The notes beneath the pieces are model-generated. The model worked only from the letters and a program-made list of their open reading frames with translations, was not told the origin of the DNA and made no database searches. A stretch of 64,000 nt of DNA from Eutreptiella sp. 'Long Island Sound 2002' (taxonomy: Eukaryota; Euglenozoa; Euglenophyceae; Eutreptiales; Eutreptiaceae), in assembly GCA_964036045.1 (NCBI GenBank), contig OZ038382.1:80823918-80887917 (forward strand). The letters are read 5' to 3'. Position 1 is the first letter of the stretch. The number at the start of each line of letters is the position of its first letter. Of the stretch, positions 11,142 through 21,514 are shown one piece after another. The translations under genes and the position numbers were made by a program.

Positions 11142-12727
11142 CTAATTGTCAGCTGGCAATTTCGGTTCATATGTGTACCAGAGAGTTGGAGACAGCCAGC
11201 CTTGCCTCCACAGCCCCAACCAGAGCCTAACGTGCTTCATGATCTCCACCAGCCCCACTGGGCATTTCCCTCGTGGGCGAGAGGGGCGTTTTTGCACGAT
11301 CTTGGAGTGGGGCTGGTGGACATGCTCGCCCCCCTCCGATGACATGCCCACGAGGTTGCCATGTTTGCGTAGCCGGGGGGTGTAGTGCTCCAGAAAGTAA
11401 TGAATGGGGACTCCAAACCGGTGCAGGGGAAACTCGAGGTCCCAAAAGAGCTGGTGTGCTTCACAGCACATGTCATCACGCTGGTCAACACCCTCCGGAC
11501 TCCAGCTGTTCAGCTGGACCATCAGAATCCGCATCAGTTTCAAATATCGGTGTATTGGGTCCTGCAGAACCTCACCGTTCCGTTTGACTGTGAGACCATT
11601 TTCGGTTCGTGGGAACAGATCAGCTAGGGCTTTCCCAAAAGAATCCTCCTTCAGGATATCCTTCGTGACAATTTTTGGGGGTGACCAGTCCCTTTTGCCA
11701 ATAGCTTCTTCGAAAGGTGGGTAGTATGGAAAGCGCGTAAAATGTTTCTCCAAAATTGTCTTCAATTGGACAGTGTATTCCTCAGGCAGATTTGCTCTGG
11801 TCCAGAACCACAGGGGGCGGATCACCCCGTTTGCCAGCACGTGATTGTTGCAGTGGTGTACATCATAGACGCTGTTGAGGCGACATTTCATGAGGCAAAA
11901 AAAGAGAGCGCAGCGTGAAGGGTAGTTGTGAAAATCCCACAAAGGCTGCCGTATCCAATCAGGGTGCTTCCAGAGTTTTTTTGAACCATAGCACTCCACA
12001 CAACAGCAATTGGCTGTTGGTGGAGGCGTCCCTGTGGTCCTGTAGTAGGCGGCATAATCAGGAGAAAAAACCAGCTCCATGCTTTCACCACCGCAGCCGC
12101 TCTCCAACGCCTTCTCAAGGGCACGAAGCAGGTCCATGCGCTCAAACTGTGAGGAGGTTGTGATGTGATCAGCCTGGTCCAGGTATCTCGCGAGGGGAAG
12201 TTGCAAAAAGAGTTGGTGTGGCTGACGTGCTTGCGGTAGATGTACGCTCAGCACCTGGCATTTGCGGCGCCCATACATTTCATTGGCGTCAAAGAACACG
12301 CAGAGGTGCGGGGTTCTGACAGCGTCATGCAGGCAGCCATGTGCTCTTGCGAGCTCCAAATAGAGTTGAAGGGCGGTACTCGGGTCTAGGTACGCACCCA
12401 CCGGTGTGGTAGCAATCCCCATGTCAGCTGTCAAAAGCTGCATGAGTTTGGTCACGCCTGTCCTATACACCCCCTGATCATTGCCATCATTATTTCTGCG
12501 CGCGCGAATGAAATCTTCCCATGTATCATGGGTCGTAAACTTTGCAATGAGGGTATCCCTCAATTGCTCAAATGTGTCCGTTCCTGCCCTCAGTCTGTCT
12601 CGATTCAGTGATCGCTTGACTGCATGCTCCGCAATCAGGTGCCCGCAAGTCAACTGCTTCGCATACGACCTCACAAGGCTGCGTCTGTTCGCCAGAGATT
12701 TCTGTGAAAGCTGCCATTCAGGCAGTT
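11142..12727 (-). CDS. Candidate RNase-H-fold (DDE-like) transposase or transposon protein
   Basis: A 510-residue open frame is counted from the GTG at 12674. The same frame is open back to a TAA near 12727, and the sequence there (CTAAC, then a pyrimidine/CAG stretch) looks like a splice acceptor, so the true N-terminus is probably in an upstream exon. Candidate motifs are VFFDANEMYG with Asp129, LVFSPDYAAYY with Asp206, a CxxC-type cluster CCCVEC at 223-228, and near the C-terminus IHYFLEHYTPRL...GMSSEGGEHVHQ with Glu450. The pattern D...D-Y-x-x-Y-x4-G...CxxC...H-x-x-x-E-H...G-x-x-SE-x-G-E-x-x-H recalls a group of poorly named eukaryotic transposon proteins. I infer a DDE-type active site but cannot prove it without a structure prediction. 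The ORF is uninterrupted, unusually so for this window. An inverted partial copy lies just upstream. Confidence 0.55.
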
Positions 12728-12738
12728 AGGGCCCTCCC

Positions 12739-13108
12739 GGTCTGGAAGGTTCTACCATCTTAGGAAAAAGAAAATCAAAAAAATGCCTACAGCAACGTGG
12801 AGTGGTATGCGAAATAGTTGCTACAACGCTGATTGGTGCCTGCACCCAAGTACCGCCCTACCATTGTATTTGGAACTCGCAAGAGCACATGGCTGCCGGT
12901 CTGGAAGGTTCTAGCATGTTAGGAAAAATAAATTCAAGGAACAGCCTACAGCAACGTGGCGTGGTACGCGAAATAGTTGCTACAACACTGATTGGTACTG
13001 CACCCAAGTACCGCCCTGCCACTGTATTTGGAGCTTGCAAGAGCACATGGCTGCCTGCATGACGCTGTCAGAACCCCGCAGCTCCGCGTCTTTTTTGACG
13101 CCAATGAA
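12739..13108 (+). repeat. Tandem 159-bp repeat containing an inverted, partial copy of the adjacent transposase-like gene
   Basis: GGTCTGGAAGGTTCTA starts at 12739 and again at 12898, with matching downstream blocks (CCTACAGCAACGTGG, GTTGCTACAAC.CTGATTGGT, CCCAAGTACCGCCCT). From about 12818 and 12976 the sequence matches the reverse complement of the gene at about 12423-12280, covering the codons around ATTPVGAYLDPSTALQLYLELARAHG and on into VFFDANE in the second unit (to 13108). The gene-derived part is frameshifted. The first unit stops after AAGAGCACATGGCTGCC, the second continues. Confidence 0.8.
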
Positions 13109-13353
13109 ACCTCGCAGGGATCCTGTTCTCTGTTTCCAAGGCTTTGAAGAGTTGCTGATGTGGTGGCCGTTGGACAGGCAGATCATCCTACATTTTGCTG
13201 AGGGGTACAGTGACAGGAATGCAAAAACCTTGGGAGGCTCTGTTTGCTTTCAGCTGAATGGTGGAGGCGGTGGAAGAGCGATAACGTCGGCACCCTCGCT
13301 TCCCATCTTGCGCTCTGATGCCGTGTTGACGTTTTGCGCTTGGCGGTTCTCGT

Positions 13354-14762
13354 GATGTCAATTGAGCGCAACGTTGAGATACACCGTCGCCACTTGACAT
13401 CATGACGGGCCAGAAACAGCGAAATTGGCGAAAAAGCACGCAAACGTGCCTTGAAAACTACACAAATATATTATAATATCTTCGGCTTGGATTGAGTAAT
13501 CGACCAATCCTTCTAAACACAATGACTCGACACCAATGACCTTCGAATCCACATATGTGCTCCGCTTGGGGCGCTTTGGAAGGCCGCGCGCGCTGCCTCC
13601 CAAGTGGGCACATGCAAAAATGGAATATTGCAAAAAACACACCTTGCTCGCAACGGATCGCTTCGGGAGCGCTCCACAAGCGTCCCTTCACGAAGTTTAG
13701 GCTTGCGAGTGTTGGTTGGGAGTACAATGAAGGGCTTCGTGCGATATGGGGTCCATTGGCGGGTTAGTCTTGGAATGGTGCACCCGCCAAATGGGCACAT
13801 GATATGACACCAAATATGGCATACAACCCTACCCTCGCCTTCTACACCCAACCTAGTGGCCTAGAATCAAAGTGTGCCTATATTCTAGAGTAACGTTGGT
13901 CCCTTAACGCGCATGCAAGTGCTTTGGTCGAAAATCGACCTCCTTTCAGAAAGCCGAATTTTAGCATGCACGCAAAATATATTGCAAATATATATATGGA
14001 GATCATATATGTACTATCCGGGGAAGACAAGTGACATGCCCCGGATGTAGAGGCAAGCAAAGAGGGAGAAAACACCAACTCAACATACCTCTACACGTAC
14101 TTGGACGCCAAGTACGTGAAAAAGCGCACTTCTTGGAGAACACTCAAAATAAATAACCCTTTGGGCGTATGGAGTTGGGATCCTTTGGCCTCATCCTTTG
14201 ACTATGGGGGGCAAAACCTCATACACAGTGCCTATGAGGCACGTCAATTCGTCCTTGGGCGCTTGAACGCTCGTAACCCTTGTTATTTCACTTGGGGGTT
14301 CAAAGCGCCCTCGGCCGCCCAGATTTTCTGGGAAAAATCTGGGACGCGATGCGTTATATCAAGGAAAAAATTGCGGATCACTCGAAGAGTGTTTCAGTCT
14401 TAACTTCAAGAAAGATCGTTCTACAGAATCATCTAATGCAGTGCACGGAACGGGCGACGTCAGGCGGCGATTTCACGACAATTAAAAACCGCGGTAAAAA
14501 TCGGGTATTTCACCGATTTCTAACCGCAAATCGACCAAGACAGTAAAATTATGGTAATTCCACATCAACTTAATGGTTAGAAATCGGATTCCAGAAATCG
14601 CGGGTTAGAGAACAGGGATAACAGGGATATCCCGCTGACAGCCGGTGTCAACGGCTTCCGCACGGGTGTGACGGCTCACAGGCCTCAGGGCCATGGGCCA
14701 TAACGGGTGTGGCGGCTCACAGGCCTCCGGGCCATGGGCCATAGGTTCTGGGTACCGCTTCA
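13354..14762 (+). repeat. Dispersed repeat copy 1 (blocks H1 + H3)
   Basis: 13354-13640 (H1) matches 27426-27713. 13641-14762 (H3) matches 32903-34024 with no net length change (constant offset 19262) and only scattered substitutions. No protein is encoded that I can recognise. H3 ends with two 41-bp units (ACGGGTGTGRCGGCTCACAGG...) and GGTACCGCTTCA, where homology stops abruptly. In this copy the H2 block is absent and H1 joins H3 at ACAC. Confidence 0.9.
14094..14118. other. Perfect 25-bp palindrome with 3-nt centre
   Basis: Arms CACGTACTTGG and CCAAGTACGTG flank ACG. The same 25 bases occur unchanged in repeat copy 3 at 33356-33380, although flanking bases vary. Confidence 0.85.
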
Positions 14763-16250
14763 ACCCCTCTCCTTAGAGCAAACCCTGGGGGGGGCTTGAT
14801 AACACCCAGGCATGGCAGCGGGTACCCAGGACCATCCCCTGAAGGGGGGGGGGGGTGTCACATCCTCACTTCAGGCCGATTTGCGGGTCAGGCTGCCCAG
14901 TACAATCCCACAGTAAGACAGGTATGGTAGCTGTTAGTAACTGCAAGTATAGTATCAAGTATCAAGCCCCGGGTCCTGGCGGCGATTGTTCGGCATCCAA
15001 AGGACCCGTTAACCCATACTAGGCGCACCGGGTGCCGGCTGCGACAGTCACTACCACAGTGGCAGTGGCATAAACGGCCAACATAGGCGTCACACGACGA
15101 CCGAGGTGGTCCCACAGGTCGGAAGGGACAACAAAGATCCATCAGGCTACTCCAGGCTTCCCAAGGCCGCAGTCTGGGCGAGAGTCCCCACGGGTCCTTC
15201 CTTGGGCGCACCATGTCCATATCCACAACGCGAGTCCAGAGTGGTAAAGCCGAACGAGCTCCCCCATAAGGGATCAGGCATCAAGGCCGTCTTTTCCCTC
15301 GCCCCATTACCACGAAGGCCATGCATGAGGGAGTCCTCATGCAGTCTGGGCGGAGGCGTCGACTCCTCAAACCACCAGTTTCCCAGGCAGACTGACCGAG
15401 GTCAGGACACCGGAGGTCGCCACCCGACTGCAAGTGCGTCTGCGAGTCGGTAGGCTCACACTGGGACTGACAGTGGCGGACCGCTGGGAGTGTAGTCAGG
15501 CAACTGGGCTTCCCGCCTGGCGCCATCAGGATCTCAGCACATCACAGCCACTAGGGCACACAGTATCACGGGCACTCAAACAGAAGAATCTGTACTTAGG
15601 TACTGGTCCAGGCTGGACCTTATATAAGAGCATGTACACGGCGACTCAGGGCGCCTTCGTATTCCCATTCGTGTCCCTTCGGGCGGAAAAACAGTTCATA
15701 TCTCGGTGAGGGACTGACAACACTTAACATACAGATGCACATATCCTGGGGAACAGAAGAATAAGCAATAAGCGGGGTAATAGGCGTGTAAACACACTCT
15801 GGACAGAGCGCCAAACCACGCCCCGGTTAGGATAAGGCATATGCAGGAGGGTGGACAGGAAGACGCCTGAGTTCAGGCCATATATAGTCTGCAGACACAC
15901 GTAGACTGGTCTGGATCCCGCAAGTGCCATGGGACCAGACCACACACCAAAAAATCGAAATGCCGATGACAGCGGCATCCGTTGCGCAACGTCGTATGGG
16001 CTTCAAGGCCCCAAGAGCTCAGAAAATGTCAAGGTCAGTCGCCCTGCCTGGTTTCCCAAGGATTCAGCAGGTGGGGAGTGACGAATAGGAGTGGGAGAGA
16101 GGGGTTATCCTCCCCTGGATTCAGCAGGGGGGGGTATATGGCCACTCTGATGGCAGGTCACCGGAAGATGGAAGAGAGCAAGCAAGTGAAGGACGATCCG
16201 TCGACCTAACGAGCGCTCAAACTGCATCAGGGGAGAGCTCAGGGCGGTGA
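14763..16250 (-). other. Element E 3' untranslated region and possible 3' LTR start
   Basis: No coding signal follows the chromodomain stop at 16251. On the minus strand a purine-rich stretch GAAGTGAGGA (about 14869-14860) is followed by TGTGACACC and a long C-run. This resembles a polypurine tract followed by the TGTGACACCC start common in gypsy LTRs. If so, only about 100 bases of the LTR remain before the dispersed repeat begins. The boundary is tentative because no second LTR is available to compare. Confidence 0.35.
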
Positions 16251-16481
16251 TCAGGCGCCCCTGGCTACAATCGCCCGGGTGAGTGCTGCCAAGTCGGAGA
16301 CATGGATCTTGGTCTTGTGCTTGCGGATGTAGTCCATGAAGGGGGTATTAATCTGCAGCACGAATGAGGAGACGGGTTCCCAGGTGTCGTGGGACGGCCA
16401 AGAGCCTCGCCAATTAACCTTGAACTCCAGGTCTCCGGGTGCCGAGGCGTTCGGATGCTGGGCCAGGATCTTCTCGACGGT
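16251..16481 (-). pseudogene. Element E chromodomain, separated from integrase by one in-frame TAA
   Basis: Continuing the integrase frame past the TAA at 16484-16482 gives TVEKILAQHPN, FKVNWRG, DTWEPVSSFV and a final helix ending at TGA (16253-16251). V-E-K-I-L, the K-V-N-W-R-G strand and D-T-W-E-P are chromodomain hallmarks. Chromoviruses use this module to steer integration to modified chromatin. The stop is a single-base change or a readthrough site. Confidence 0.8.
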
Positions 16482-19043
16482 TTAGTCGTTCTGCTCAGCA
16501 TAGTCGTCGTCCGAATCAGCCTCATGTGCGGCATAGTCCAGGGACACATGTTGGCCCCGGAGGTCGGGTTCCCGCACACGGAGCTGACTCTCGTGGCGTT
16601 CCCGGAACTGTCCGTGACCCACCTGGATGCGGTAGGTGTCCTCACCAATCCTGCGGACCACCTCTCCGGGTGTAAACCAGGTTTTGGTGCGGTGGGTGCC
16701 CATAGGGCGGGGTCTGATCACCCACACTGGGTCTCCCACCCTGAACTTTTGCGCTGTTGAGCTCGGGGCGGACTTCTGACGCTCAGCATGCTCCTTCTTG
16801 AGCTGCTGGCGGATGTCCCGCGCCGTTGCCTCTTGCCGCGCAAAGAACTCCTTGGCGTCCATGGCCATACCATCACCAGACAAGGGAAGTCCCCGACCAA
16901 GGGGGTCCCTGCGGAACAGAATCTGGTGAGGGGACAATCCACCAGGAGTGGGGGTGTCATGATGGGCCTTCAGAGCGGGCCACATCTCCTCAAACCCGTT
17001 CCGACGTGGATTGGTGATGTGAATCTTGCGCAGCTTCTCGAACAGCTGCCTTCCAGCCCCTTCAGCCCGGCTGTTGGACCGGCTGAGATAGGCGACGCTC
17101 TTGGCATGACGTATTCCCATGAGGGAACACATGGCCTTGAACCAGCCACCAGTAAACTGGGGCCCTCGGTCACTGCAAACGGTGCGGGGGATGTCAAAGA
17201 CGGCCAGCCAATGATGAATCATCATGACTGCCACTTCTTTGGCAAGCAACCCCTTTTTGCGTGCCGGAACGGCTACTACGTAGCCGCTGTGGCGATCCAC
17301 ACAAAGGACCACACAGTCAAAGGTCTCCTTGCCTATGTGAACTTCGGGCATGGAGAAGGCGTCCATGGCCACGCTCTCCATGGGCAGGTCAGGCACCGGA
17401 GTCCATTGGGCACCCCCCTTGACGTTCCGGTTATCGGGATTGCAGGCCTGACAGACCGAGCAACGCTTCCTGACCTTCTTGGTGGCGGTGTAGAGACCGA
17501 TCTGGTCGATCCCAAACCGGCGCTGCATGTGAAGGGCTTGCTTGTTGACCCCTGGGTGCATCATGTGGTGGTGCCAAGCCCCACACAGCTTGAGCACTCG
17601 GGACTCTGGGACCAGCAGCTTACCATTCCGGTAGAGCTTGCCATCTTCCTCAGTCAGCCCCTTTGGCCACTTCTGCCCGTCATCAGGGTCGGTCACAGCC
17701 CTATATTCGGCCTCAAAGGCGTCAGACTTGGCGTAGTCTTCGGTCCAGTCGTCCTGGAGGCAAGATTCAGGGAAGAGGTGCTTGTCAGACTCAGCTCCAT
17801 CAGGGGCGAGTACTCTGACCGCTCTGCCCATCCTCGTTCCGAGGGGGGCATCCGCAGCCATGACGACGAAGCATTTAACACCCTCCTCCTCCATCAGGCG
17901 CTCCATTTCTATGATCCTCTTGGCCTCAGCGGTCTCAGCCTCGTCGCCATGGGCAGAGATATCCAACATGCCCTTGCTGGCGGGATAGGCCCACCTATTG
18001 AGACAGTCCGCCACGGTGTTGTCCTTGCCAGGAATATACACAACCGTGAGGTCGAACTTGGCGTAGGTCTCATGCCATCTTGCCCGTCGGGAGGCGGGAC
18101 CAGAGAGGGTGTCCACGTGCTCTTTGTGCGACAACTGCAGACTCTGATGGTCGGTGCAGACGGTGACGGGATGGAGGGCTATGTACCCAGCCCATTTCCT
18201 CAGAGCCATGACGATGGCATACGCCTCCTTTTCTCGTGGCGTCCACGTCCGTCTCTGGCCTCCCGCCAGGACTCGGCTCCAGAAGGCCACTGGCACGTGC
18301 CTCCCATCGTCAAGCACTTGTTCCAACACAGCGCCAATGGCGTAGTCGGAAGCGTCAGTGCGCAGGACGAACCCTCGGTCGGGATCCACGAGGTGCAGAC
18401 CCACTGCGGATAGCAGCGCCTGCTTCATCCCCTCAAAGGCACGGTCGGACTCAGCATTCCAGACCAGAGCCTTCTTGGACCCAATCTTGGTCTCCTCTGG
18501 GTTGCCCTTGAGCATGGTCGTCATGGGGGCTGCATACTCGGCATACATCTTGATATACCCCCAGTCGTAGTTGCAGAACCCCAAGTACGCCCGTAGCTCA
18601 GAGACCGTTTTGGGCTTTTCCCAGTGCTCGATCGCAGCCACCCTGCCAGGTATGGGCTTCCGCTGCCCATTCCCAACTACGTGGCCAGCGAAGACCACCT
18701 CGCTTACCGCAATGGTGGCCTTGTCACTGCTGCCCGTGAGTTTGTGCTGAACCAGAAGGTCCAGCACTCGGGTGACGTCCCTCTCATGTGCCTCCAGGAG
18801 CTCCTCATAGCTCATACTGGGGTCCCAGGACGCGATGATCACGTCGTCCACGAAGGGGTCCGCACAGTCACGCACCGGCTCAAGCAGGTTCTCCAGCATC
18901 CGCTGAAAAGCCGCATTGCCGTTGGTAACGCCCATGGGCATCACCTTCCACTGGAGAGGTCCAAGTGGGGTGCTCATGGCTGTGCAGGCACGGGACTCCT
19001 CGGCGAGAGGCATCTGATGATAACCATGTTTCAGGTCAATCAC
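16482..19043 (-). pseudogene. Element E pol: reverse transcriptase (C-terminal part), RNase H, integrase
   Basis: An 853-residue open frame. Reverse transcriptase motifs: MIDLKHGYHQMPL, then PMGVTNGNAAFQRM, then the catalytic PFVDDVIIAS (FVDD) and the LGFCNYDWGYI thumb region. RNase H: LRTDASDYAIGAVLEQ, PREKEAYAIVMAL, CTDHQSL, DNTVADCLNR. Integrase: a HHCC zinc module (HHHMMHPGVNKQ...CSVCQAC), catalytic VAMDAF, CSDRGPQFTGGWF and SRAEGAGRQLFEKL (D, D, E), then FRVGDPVWVIRP and a GEVVRRIGEDTYRI C-terminal barrel. The frame is whole from 19043 to the TAA at 16482. It is joined to the upstream fingers (19699-19040) by a one-base slip in an A9 run after LLIEDMLQKK-type sequence. Confidence 0.92.
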
Positions 19044-19855
19044 CGTGAAGATCCTCCGCCGGTTTTTTTTTGCAGCATGTCCTCAATGAGGGGCAGCGTA
19101 TAGCTGTCATGCTGCCTTTGGGCGTTTAGGCCGCGGTAGTCGACCACAAGCCGCCACTCACCGGCCACCTTCTTGGGGACGACGAAGCACGGGGAGGCCC
19201 ATTCGGAGTGGCAAAGCTCAAGCCAGCCCCTCTCGATGAAGTCACGGAGGATCTTCTCCATGGCCTCCTTCCTCTCGCCCCTCAGGGCGAACTCCCGGTG
19301 TCGATACACACGGGGGTCCTGCTTCAGTCGTATCTTGGCCTCGCCATACGGTCCACGCATCGGTGGGGGAAACACAGGTTTTCCGCTGAAGAAGGTAGCA
19401 CCATATTTCTGCTTCAGCCTGGCCCTCAATGCCTGGATCTGGGGGCAATCATCGGACACCGCCTTGGCTTTTCCGGGGACCTGGACCACTGAGCTTACTT
19501 GAGGGGTAGCGACCCCACTCGGTTTCGGCTCAGGTGGTCTTCCCAGGTGGCCCAAAGGGCCATCTCTGGTCTTGCCTCGCAACAGGTCGCCGTAGGTGGG
19601 TGGGTTGCCTCCGATCCGCTCGTCCTGGCTGGACATGTGGTCCAGCACCCTCTGTACGAAAGTATTCCCATCATAGGAACCAGAGACGATCGAGTCCACT
19701 TCCCGACAGGCTTTGTCCTGGCCCTTGCCCTCACGCTGGCTTCACCAGTCGTGAAAGGGCTGATCCATATAACCCTGAACCAGATCAAACTCTTCTTCAG
19801 TGAGGGGGTCCCCCGATTCTCCGATGTCAACAGGGGAAACCGCAAGGCATTGCCC
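19040..19855 (-). pseudogene. Element E pol: linker and reverse transcriptase fingers
   Basis: The open part 19699-19040 holds the linker and the N-terminal reverse transcriptase motifs: RDFIERGWLELCHSEWASPC, FVVPKKVAGEWRLVVDYRGL and DSYTLPLIEDML. Upstream the same frame runs through a TGA near 19741 to the TAA at 19858-19856. It then leaves the correct frame at nine consecutive A (plus-strand T9, 19063-19071). Ten A would restore reading into MIDLKHGYHQ of the next segment. This is a 1-base deletion, a sequencing error in a homopolymer, or less likely programmed slippage. Confidence 0.85.
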
Positions 19856-20314
19856 TTATTGCTCCGCTATGATACGGTTGACACACACGAAGTCCGTGGT
19901 GTCGGCCTGTTCAAGGCCCCCATCCACATAGTGGAATTCCGTTGGCCATCTCTGGGGTGGCATGGGCTGCCCCTTAGGGTCCTGATAGACACTCTCTCCA
20001 GCCGGTAGGACGACCTTGCTTAAGGTCATGTTGGTCAATGAGACCACCCAATCTTGGGTGCTTTCCTCCTCGGTGCATCCCATAGGAACAACCAGCACTG
20101 CCTTGGAGCGGTCCTTGCGAATCTTCGCTACCGCCCTTGGAATGTCCCATCGGGGGCAATGGATCCACATCAAACCCTGATGCGGACCCCAGTGCTTCTT
20201 CCACGCGGAGTCCTTGGCGCTCCAGTACTTCTCACAAACCCGAAGATGGGCGGAGGTTCCTGAAGAGAACGCATCCAGGGCCAGATCCGCAGCTCCCAGG
20301 TCCGCGACCACTCA
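19856..20314 (-). pseudogene. Element E methyltransferase-like (Dam/DIRS-type) domain between protease and RT
   Basis: About 150 residues in the same frame as the protease, entered after a TGA at 20314-20312 and closed by TAA at 19858-19856. Motifs in order: DLALDAFSS (residues 9-17), CEKYWSAKDSAWKKHW, LMWIHCPRWDIPRAVAKI (47-64), SKAVLVVPMG (69-78) and WVVSLTNMT. This layout (D-x-F-A-S, C..Y, W, a beta strand ending in the xPPx position, a K-I helix, then vvlvvP) matches the N6-adenine-methyltransferase-like domain known from phages and DIRS-type elements. The catalytic N/D-P-P-F/Y/W position reads H-C-P-R-W here, so activity is doubtful. Confidence 0.6.
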
Positions 20315-21241
20315 GCTCGCCGCTTCCGGCATTACGCCGTACTCCTGGTTTGCTGGCCCAGTTGGCTCAGTGCCCAGCGCGGCTACTTCGAGCTGATTGC
20401 GTTCCGGGTGGATCCATTGGCGATCCACATGGTGCTCAGGTGACGAAAGCCACGAGAGCTGGTCATCCTGGTACAGGGTCATGGAGGCATGGGCCGGGAG
20501 AACGCCGGAGTCCGTCTCCATCATGAAGTCGTACCAAACGATCATGTCCCAGTCCATCTCGGCCTCGTAGAAGCGACCTTGCAGGAGGATTTCCTTGCCG
20601 AGGTCCGGGCGGCTCAGCTCACGGTGGTTCACAAACTGCAGCCCAATGGCCGCTTCCTTCGTGCCTCCCACCATGTACTGGCCGTTCGCCACCTTCAGCC
20701 TGACAGGTTTCCGACTGTCGGTCAAACACTCTGGGGGAAGTAGGCCAGCCTTGACCAAGCTGACCTGAGCTCCCGTGTCGACCAACACGTCGAACACCTT
20801 CTCCATTTCCCCGCATAAGGCACGGACGTTAAGGTGCAACTGCCGCTCACGCCCAACCCGGCGCACGGCGTGCATTCTCAGGATCTCCGGCCGTTTCAGA
20901 AGCTCAACAAGCGACTGGTGCAGGTCGTGGACAATGGGCTCAGGCTGCCCATCTGCAGCATCCAGCTGCGGTCCGGGTGATCCTCCGATACTCTCGGATA
21001 GATCTTGAAGCACATCGAATACATTCTTGGTCGCGAAGGATGGACGGGTGCAAGGGTTCGTGCCTTCACTTGCCCTCACCCCGCCACCGCGACTGCCTTT
21101 CGCTTTGGGTGCCGGACCGGGCCTTCCGCCCGCGGCAGTCCCTTTGTGCTTATCGTCTCCCGACTGGGATGGTGTGGCGCTTCCCACGACACCATCCTGC
21201 GACCGCCCTAGCTGGGGCCCTTGGCTGCAGGGGCTCCGCTA
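20312..21241 (-). pseudogene. Element E aspartic protease region
   Basis: An open frame from 21187 carries VFDVLVDTGAQVSLVKAGL. DTGA is the retropepsin active site and FDVLVD the preceding strand. It is preceded by a Pro/Gly/Ser-rich linker and a segment with LHQSLVELLKRPEIL, and followed by a hydrophobic flap-like region (MIVWYDFM). The frame is the same as gag, with a TAG at 21241-21239 upstream and a TGA at 20314-20312 downstream. The protease cuts the polyprotein in the particle. Confidence 0.82.
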
Positions 21242-21514
21242 AGGGGCGTCGGTTGTGGTAGTAGAGGTACTGTCCTCCGCATCAACCTCGTTGACACCCT
21301 TCTTCTTTCCCCCTTTCTTACCCTTCTTGTCCTTGTTCTTGTTCTTGTCGTTCTCGTTGTTCTCCTTGTTCTTGTTGTCTGACCTGGGGACCCAGTTCCT
21401 CTTGATCTCCTGGATCTCCTTGGCCAACTCGGTCCCCACCGACATCAGCTTGGAGAGCTCGTCCTTGTCGACCTCCACTTTGGTCTAGCAGATACCCGCG
21501 GGTGCACGCTTCTT
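21239..21514 (-). pseudogene. Element E gag-pol linker, Lys/Asn-rich
   Basis: Lies between the gag stop TAG (21517-21515) and TAG 21241-21239, with another TAG at 21487-21485, all in the gag frame. After VDKDELSKLMSVGTELAKEI it becomes a Lys/Asn/Glu repeat region, then a Thr run. It looks like a flexible, basic linker. No enzyme motif. Confidence 0.6.

Noticed and set aside
14600-14640. AGGGATAACAGGG resembling the core of the I-SceI homing endonuclease site
   Set aside because: Only 13 of 18 positions match and the stretch is itself a short duplication (ACAGGGATA twice). No homing endonuclease gene is present.
16788-18413. 541-codon plus-strand open frame
   Set aside because: It lies antisense to the clear RT/RNase H/integrase frame of element E and has no domain of its own.
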